Shown here: in pieces, positions 5,746 through 7,338 of the stretch
Numbering within the stretch: the stretch's first letter is position 1
Layout: each line of letters begins with the position of its first letter
Assembly (NCBI GenBank): GCA_007132865.1
Contig: SLNU01000314.1
Location: forward strand, 1-7,338
Direction: 5' to 3'
Source of the DNA: Bacteroidales bacterium
GTDB taxonomy: Bacteria; Bacteroidota; Bacteroidia; Bacteroidales; UBA7960
Length of the DNA stretch: 7,338 nt
Program-made: the position numbers and the translations under genes
The notes under the pieces: generated by a model
Told to the model about the DNA's origin: nothing
The model's input: the letters and a program-made list of their open reading frames with translations, nothing else
The model's database searches: none

Positions 5746-6734
5746 TCATTGTCTTTGCCCTGGCACCGGTGGCCCTTTTTCTGGCCTGCCTTTACCTGCT
5801 GGACAGCTTCAAGCTTGTCAGCATGCGGGTACTGGCCGCCTGTTTGGGCTGGGGCATTGTGTCGGCAGCGATCTGCTATTTTGTCAACCGATGGATTGAC
5901 AGCAATTTTTACCTTGGTCCGGACGGACTTACCCGGTTTGTGGCACCGGTAACGGAAGAATTCTTCAAGATGCTTCTGCTAATCATGCTGATCGCCCGGC
6001 GCCGTGTCGGGTTCATGATCGACGCCTCAATCTGTGGCTTTGCGATCGGCACTGGCTTTGCCCTGGCCGAAAATTTTTGGTACTATCTTCAGCTGGGGGT
6101 CGACTTTCACGTCGTATTGGCCATCGTGAGGGGTTTTGGAACGGCTCTGATGCATGGGGGAACGGTGGCCCTGTGCGCCATCGTGTTCATAGAGGGAGCC
6201 CACCGCAACAAGGGCCTGGCCGGCGCCCTGCTGGGACTCAGCGCAGCCATCATCCTTCACGCCATATTCAACCACTTTATTCTGAATCCGTTGTTTCAGA
6301 CCCTTTTAATCCTCAGCTTGCTGCCCCTGGCCTTTTTTCTGGTATTTGTGTGGGCCAACAAGCACCTGCGGCAGTGGCTGGAGGTGGAATTCAGCAGCGA
6401 GGTCGATATGTTGGGCATGATGCGCCGCGGGCAGTTCATGGATACCAAGGCAGGACAGTACCTGGCTTCCATCCGGGAGCACTTCCCCCCGGAAACCATG
6501 GTGGACATGTATTGCTTCTTCAGCCTTTATCTGGAGCTGTCCATCAAGGCCAAACGCAATATGCTGCTGAAGGAAAGCGGTTTCCCGCCCATCATGGAAA
6601 AAGACATCAAAGACAAGCTCACCGAGTTCCGGCAGCTTCGCCGGCAAATCGGAAAGACAGGAGAAATGGCCCTTATGCCGCTGGTAAGGATGGACTACCG
6701 GCAGTTGTGGGAGCTGAATCAGTGGGAGTCTTAA
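5742..6734 (+). CDS. prsW: PrsW-family intramembrane metalloprotease with C-terminal extension
   Basis: This 330-residue membrane protein has about seven hydrophobic segments between residues 1 and 205. The PrsW/CPBP-like zinc-protease motifs are present: VTEEFFK (70-76, with E72-E73), FALAEN (106-111, with E110), R130 through H138 in the next helix, and HAIFNH (173-178). B. subtilis PrsW cuts the membrane anti-sigma RsiW at site 1; the substrate here is unknown. About 120 residues after the last helix (206-330) are polar, mostly helical in appearance, and not part of the minimal family core. The start is GTG at 5742: it overlaps the STAS stop (GTGA) and keeps the first membrane helix, which the next Met (residue 28) would lose. 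The 4-base overlap makes it an integral member of the partner-switch operon. The family call is firm; protease activity and its link to signalling are inference. Confidence 0.85.
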   Translation: MIIVFALAPVALFLACLYLLDSFKLVSMRVLAACLGWGIVSAAICYFVNRWIDSNFYLGPDGLTRFVAPVTEEFFKMLLLIMLIARRRVGFMIDASICGFAIGTGFALAENFWYYLQLGVDFHVVLAIVRGFGTALMHGGTVALCAIVFIEGAHRNKGLAGALLGLSAAIILHAIFNHFILNPLFQTLLILSLLPLAFFLVFVWANKHLRQWLEVEFSSEVDMLGMMRRGQFMDTKAGQYLASIREHFPPETMVDMYCFFSLYLELSIKAKRNMLLKESGFPPIMEKDIKDKLTEFRQLRRQIGKTGEMALMPLVRMDYRQLWELNQWES

Positions 6735-6760
6735 TTATTTACTAACCAAAACCTACAACA

Positions 6761-7338
6761 ATGAAGTCAAAACAAATCGTTACCATTGTGATCAGTGTGA
6801 TTATCGGATTCAGCATCGGACTGATGTCCGGTCTTACCCTGACCAGCCCAGGAATGAGCCTGATGGAAGCAGCGGGCACCATCGGACGCGTGGACCAGTA
6901 TCGAAATGTTCGCATTACCCAGGAAGACATTGAATTGCGTAATGAGCTGGTGGAGAATGCAGAAAGGCGCGAAACCTTTCTCAGTTACCTTTCCTACGAA
7001 TACGCCAGAAATATTCAGATGGGCGAAAACGTGCGATTTGCCATTCGCAGCGGTGAGTCCGCCGGAGATTTCCGTTCGGCCAATCCAAAAACAATGGAGC
7101 AGCTTAATCAGTACGACGAATTTCTGGACAATGCGCGCCTGAGAATCCTGGAAGCCATTGGCACTTTGCAGAATCTGGGTGACCGGGACAAGGTGGCCGT
7201 GCACACCGTATTGACGGATGCCGGTAACGCCCTGGCTCAAAATTCTTTACGTGATGGAGTATTGTTTGACTTCATGTGGGGAGTGGAGCGTTTTTTCAAG
7301 ACGGCCTCGCCCAGTGCATTCCCGGAACTGGCCAATGC
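6761..7338 (+). CDS. Membrane-anchored protein of unknown function, cut at right edge
   Basis: The ATG at 6761 opens a frame that stays open for 192 codons to the window end with no stop, so the C-terminus is missing. Residues 5-28 form one hydrophobic segment after a short Lys-containing start, giving either a signal anchor or an uncleaved signal peptide. The remainder, about 35-192, is polar, without cysteine and apparently mostly alpha-helical (for example 53-85 and 111-140), and would lie in the periplasm if the N-terminus is cytoplasmic. I do not recognise a family. The gap from the PrsW stop is 26 A/T-rich bases without a hairpin or clear promoter, so it may belong to the same operon. 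Codon use and composition resemble the upstream genes. It could be a substrate or partner of PrsW, given a single-pass anchor next to an intramembrane protease, but this is speculation. Confidence 0.75.
   Translation, partial: MKSKQIVTIVISVIIGFSIGLMSGLTLTSPGMSLMEAAGTIGRVDQYRNVRITQEDIELRNELVENAERRETFLSYLSYEYARNIQMGENVRFAIRSGESAGDFRSANPKTMEQLNQYDEFLDNARLRILEAIGTLQNLGDRDKVAVHTVLTDAGNALAQNSLRDGVLFDFMWGVERFFKTASPSAFPELAN

Larger units (their letters stand above)
2067..6734 (+). other. Predicted operon: binding protein, sensor phosphatase, kinase, STAS, PrsW
   Basis: Five plus-strand genes are separated by 13 and 4 bases and then overlap by 1 and 4 bases, with no room for internal promoters or terminators. 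The first junction is the loosest. The unknown gene at 6761, 26 bases further on, could be a sixth member. Single transcription from the 1959-2066 spacer is the simplest reading. Confidence 0.75.

Noticed and set aside
6077..6745. 222-codon open frame in a second plus frame inside the PrsW gene
   Set aside because: The translation is rich in Gly, Arg, His and Pro without a hydrophobic core, as expected for an off-frame reading of GC-rich coding DNA; the PrsW frame has clear family motifs.

Overview
The window looks like chromosomal DNA from a member of the Bacteroidota, probably Bacteroidales or Marinilabiliales; this assignment is tentative. The reasons are the general lack of Shine-Dalgarno sequences in front of the starts, an AT-rich intergenic region carrying TAnnTTTG (-7-like) motifs between moderately GC-rich genes, and the N-terminus of an ABC permease in the style typical of that phylum. 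No mobile element, tRNA, rRNA or CRISPR array is visible.

Left part, minus strand: the first 26 codons of a MacB/FtsX-like ABC permease run off the left edge (1-79). About 150 bases without a gene follow. Next comes a complete exported serine hydrolase of the class C beta-lactamase/penicillin-binding type (228-1958).

A 108-base AT-rich divergent spacer (1959-2066) holds a perfect 12-bp palindrome and a second inverted repeat. It probably contains the promoters and operators for both directions.

Right part, plus strand: a tightly packed run of five genes looks like one operon (2067-6734). In order these are a periplasmic NMT1/THI5-type substrate-binding protein, a membrane-bound Cache-HAMP-PP2C (SpoIIE/RsbU-type) phosphatase, an RsbW/SpoIIAB-type ATPase (kinase/anti-sigma), a STAS anti-sigma antagonist, and a PrsW-type intramembrane metalloprotease with a long C-terminal tail. 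Gene junctions are 13 nt, 4 nt, a 1-nt overlap (TGATG) and a 4-nt overlap (GTGA). A membrane-anchored protein of unknown function starts 26 bases later and is cut by the right edge.

Proposed working (inference): the periplasmic binding protein and/or the Cache domain senses a small molecule. The phosphatase dephosphorylates the STAS protein, which then sequesters the ATPase and frees an unseen target. PrsW adds a possible proteolytic output or input at the membrane. Neither a sigma factor nor an ABC permease/ATPase for the binding protein is in the window. The combination of an orphan binding protein, a complete partner switch and PrsW is the most interesting thing here.
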